From: Halobacteriales archaeon
GTDB taxonomy: Archaea > Halobacteriota > Halobacteria > Halorutilales > JAHENH01
DNA length: 5,707 nucleotides
Direction: 5' to 3'
NCBI GenBank assembly: GCA_018609935.1
Contig: JAHENH010000133.1
Span: forward strand, 1-5,707
Part shown: in pieces, positions 4,868 to 5,707 of the stretch
Layout: each line of letters opens with the position of its first letter
Position numbering within the stretch: position 1 is the stretch's first letter
Made by a program: the position numbers and the translations under genes
The notes under the pieces: generated by a model
The model's database searches: none
Told to the model about the DNA's origin: nothing
What the model saw: the letters and a program-made list of their open reading frames with translations, nothing else

Positions 4868-5089
4868 AGATCTATATCTATTTAAGAACTATATATATTT
4901 AAATAATATAAATAACTAAATATATATTTTGTCTTTAGAGACATTTTGAATTGCGAAAAATATTTAGAGAGTCTGAATATTGTATTTGTTTGTTTAGGAT
5001 GTCCTTACTATCTTTCTTACTGGTGCTGTAGCTAAAAAAACAAAACAGTCCACGAAAAACCCAGAAGACTTTAAATTATCTAAATTCGA
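4868..5089. other. AT-rich stretch without a supported gene
   Basis: Apart from the TATA-like box at its left edge, nothing is recognised. A plus-strand frame is open at 4998-5120 without a start codon. Its last ~20 residues (KNPEDFKLSKFEGKTPPSW) look protein-like, so it could be a scrap of a broken gene. No match to a family was seen. Confidence 0.4.
4890..4903 (-). promoter_or_regulatory. TATA-like box for the broken vapBC pair
   Basis: The minus strand reads a TTTAAATATATATAG-like stretch centred about 28 bases before the antitoxin ATG. This is the right distance for a leaderless archaeal transcript, and no Shine-Dalgarno site competes with this view. The pair may still be transcribed although both reading frames are damaged. 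Confidence 0.45.
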
Positions 5090-5385
5090 GGGCAAGACGC
5101 CTCCCTCATGGAGTGAGTAAAGCGAGCGGGTAGGGGAGGGGGATACGCTCGAAAATCCAATATTAATAAAATAGGCTAACATATAGGTTAAATAGCTTGG
5201 AAAGCCAAAGGTAAGCCCAATTCTCGGAACTATTCAGGTCTGAGGAGGGCGTAGAACGTGCTGGGGGCGGCCCCACAGCGAATAAGCCTCTCCAACTTGG
5301 AACACAGTCGGAGTCTGAAGGAAACTTCGCTGGAACACCCCCCCTCAACGAAGCCGCTTGCGACTGAGTAGGCAGGAGTGGTTTA
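5090..5385 (+). mobile_element. GC-rich structured block, candidate IS200/IS605-type remnant with omega-RNA-like 3' end
   Basis: Most of the block is far GC-richer than its surroundings and full of pairings. These are CGAGCG (5123-5128) with CGCTCG (5146-5151); a hairpin CTG-GGGG/CCCC-CAG at 5261-5278 with one bulged A; GAAG-GAAA-CTTC (5317-5328) with a GNRA loop; CAGCGAA (5276-5282) with TTCGCTG (5326-5332); and a long-range GAGGGGG (5136-5142) with CCCCCTC (5340-5346). It ends GAGTGGTTTAC, a form seen at IS200/IS605 right ends, exactly at the stop codon of the neighbouring gene. This suggests a structured RNA, most likely the guide-RNA part of a decayed TnpB element. It does not fit RNase P RNA, SRP RNA or tRNA. 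Boundaries are approximate. Confidence 0.42.
5222..5371 (+). pseudogene. possible tnpB C-terminal remnant inside the structured block
   Basis: One plus-strand frame reads SRNYSGLRRA, a TAG (5252-5254), then NVLGAAPQ..., and later SLKETSLEHPPSTKPLATE before a TAG at 5369-5371. The first part resembles a degenerate form of the final RuvC motif of TnpB (DRDxNAAxN...), and the tail looks like the variable C-termini of such proteins, ending just before the presumed element right end. The start, the preceding domains and the catalytic aspartate are missing. The resemblance is weak; the stretch could equally be a non-coding structured RNA that happens to be open in this frame. Confidence 0.28.
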
Positions 5386-5707
5386 CTTTGTTATTTCTAT
5401 TTCTGTGTTGTTTATTTCTGTTATGTTTCCTGAAATTGAAGCATGTTTCGGGATACTATAACCCTCTTGGTTGGGTTTTGATATCTTGTCACATTTATTT
5501 ATTTTCTCTCCAGTTTCTACTATAGGAATACTCTTGTAGACTATTCCCTCATAGTTTGGATTTGTAATCAAAGGTATACGTACAAAACTTGGCTTTATAG
5601 ATGAAGGAGAGTTTTTTTGTTTGTCTTTCCAGCTATACTGATCTGTTATATCTATGTGGTTTCCTTTTTTGTTTTGTTTTACAGTTTCTTTGTCGAACAA
5701 CAGTATA
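5383..5707 (-). CDS. PduS/RnfC-like electron-transfer protein, C-terminal barrel-sandwich domain (partial)
   Basis: The minus-strand frame is open to the right edge, so the gene begins outside the window; an in-frame TTG at 5700 is unlikely to be the start. Residues about 37-105 read FVRIPLITNP...VETGEKINKCDKIS...GYSIPKHASISGNITEI and fit the RnfC barrel-sandwich fold (usual form 'IPLsqHiGaPa..vv..Gd.VkkGq.I..a......HASIsGkVt.I'). In PduS-like flavin/Fe-S proteins this domain lies at the very C-terminus, and the ending NNTEIEITK followed by TAA matches such a natural end. The rest of the protein would bind flavin and Fe-S clusters and pass electrons between a pyridine nucleotide and a partner. 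The stretch before the domain is polar and linker-like. The stop codon coincides with the edge of the GC-rich block, so the last codons may derive from an insertion. Confidence 0.6.
   Translation of the reverse strand, partial: ILLFDKETVKQNKKGNHIDITDQYSWKDKQKNSPSSIKPSFVRIPLITNPNYEGIVYKSIPIVETGEKINKCDKISKPNQEGYSIPKHASISGNITEINNTEIEITK

Noticed and set aside
4998..5120. Plus-strand open stretch ending ...FEGKTPPSWSE
   Set aside because: Looks partly protein-like but has no start codon, is 40 codons long and matches no family I recognise; kept only as a remark.
4994..5182. Minus-strand open frame of 62 codons
   Set aside because: Crosses the composition boundary at about 5090, has no promoter and no plausible protein features.
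5163..5348. Minus-strand open frame of 61 codons inside the GC-rich block
   Set aside because: Low-complexity Pro/Ser reading of structured GC-rich DNA; no start signal and no recognisable protein.
5090..5385. RNase P RNA, SRP RNA, tRNA or group II intron in the GC-rich block
   Set aside because: The conserved cores were looked for on both strands and not found: no GAGGAAAGTCC-type core, no GGAAGGGAGCAG-type helix, no T-arm GGTTCGAATCC and no intron domain V.
1..5707. CRISPR array
   Set aside because: No set of identical 25-40 base repeats with regular spacers; the only regular repeat is the T7 array.

Overview
The window looks like part of an AT-rich archaeal chromosome. Most of it is A+T-rich, with ATA, AGA and TTA codons, TATA-like boxes just upstream of starts, almost no Shine-Dalgarno sites and T-run terminators. 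The gene families point to an archaeon with haloarchaeal affinities: a haloarchaeal-type TnpB end, a UppP/BacA homologue of the archaeal 'LPISSEGN' type, a surface protein ending in an EF-hand/dockerin-like module, and vapBC toxin-antitoxin pairs. An AT-rich, salt-adapted methanogen-like lineage (for example the Methanonatronarchaeia) would fit, but that placement is inference and no single gene here proves it.

Left part (1-1437): the GC-rich 3' end of an IS200/IS605-type tnpB gene enters at base 1 and stops at 321. It abuts a degraded minus-strand vapBC pair (about 359-649). An apparently intact vapBC pair follows on the plus strand (711-1437). Bases 1438-1834 hold no convincing gene, but at 1466-1605 they contain a GC-richer structured block that ends in a hairpin resembling an IS200/IS605 right end.

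Middle (1835-4094): a six-helix membrane protein on the minus strand is divergent from a short secreted protein. The secreted protein has six N-glycosylation sequons and a C-terminal calcium-binding module. A T-rich leader and a UppP-like polyprenyl-diphosphate phosphatase follow. A phosphatase that recycles the lipid glycan carrier beside a sequon-rich exported protein is a suggestive pairing, but nothing shows co-regulation.

Right part (4095-5707): on the minus strand lies a third vapBC pair, visibly broken. Its antitoxin has two compensating frameshifts in A-runs, and its toxin ends just after the second acidic residue of the PIN domain. Two overlapping small ORFs lie downstream of it, one with a CPxC motif. 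A GC-rich, strongly structured block (about 5090-5385) resembles a tnpB 3' end or omega-RNA-type element. It ends on the stop codon of a minus-strand gene whose visible part is the C-terminal barrel-sandwich domain of a PduS/RnfC-like electron-transfer protein running off the right edge.

Overall this is an accessory region: one live-looking and two decayed toxin-antitoxin loci, and three traces of IS200/IS605-like elements, set around two or three ordinary surface and membrane genes.
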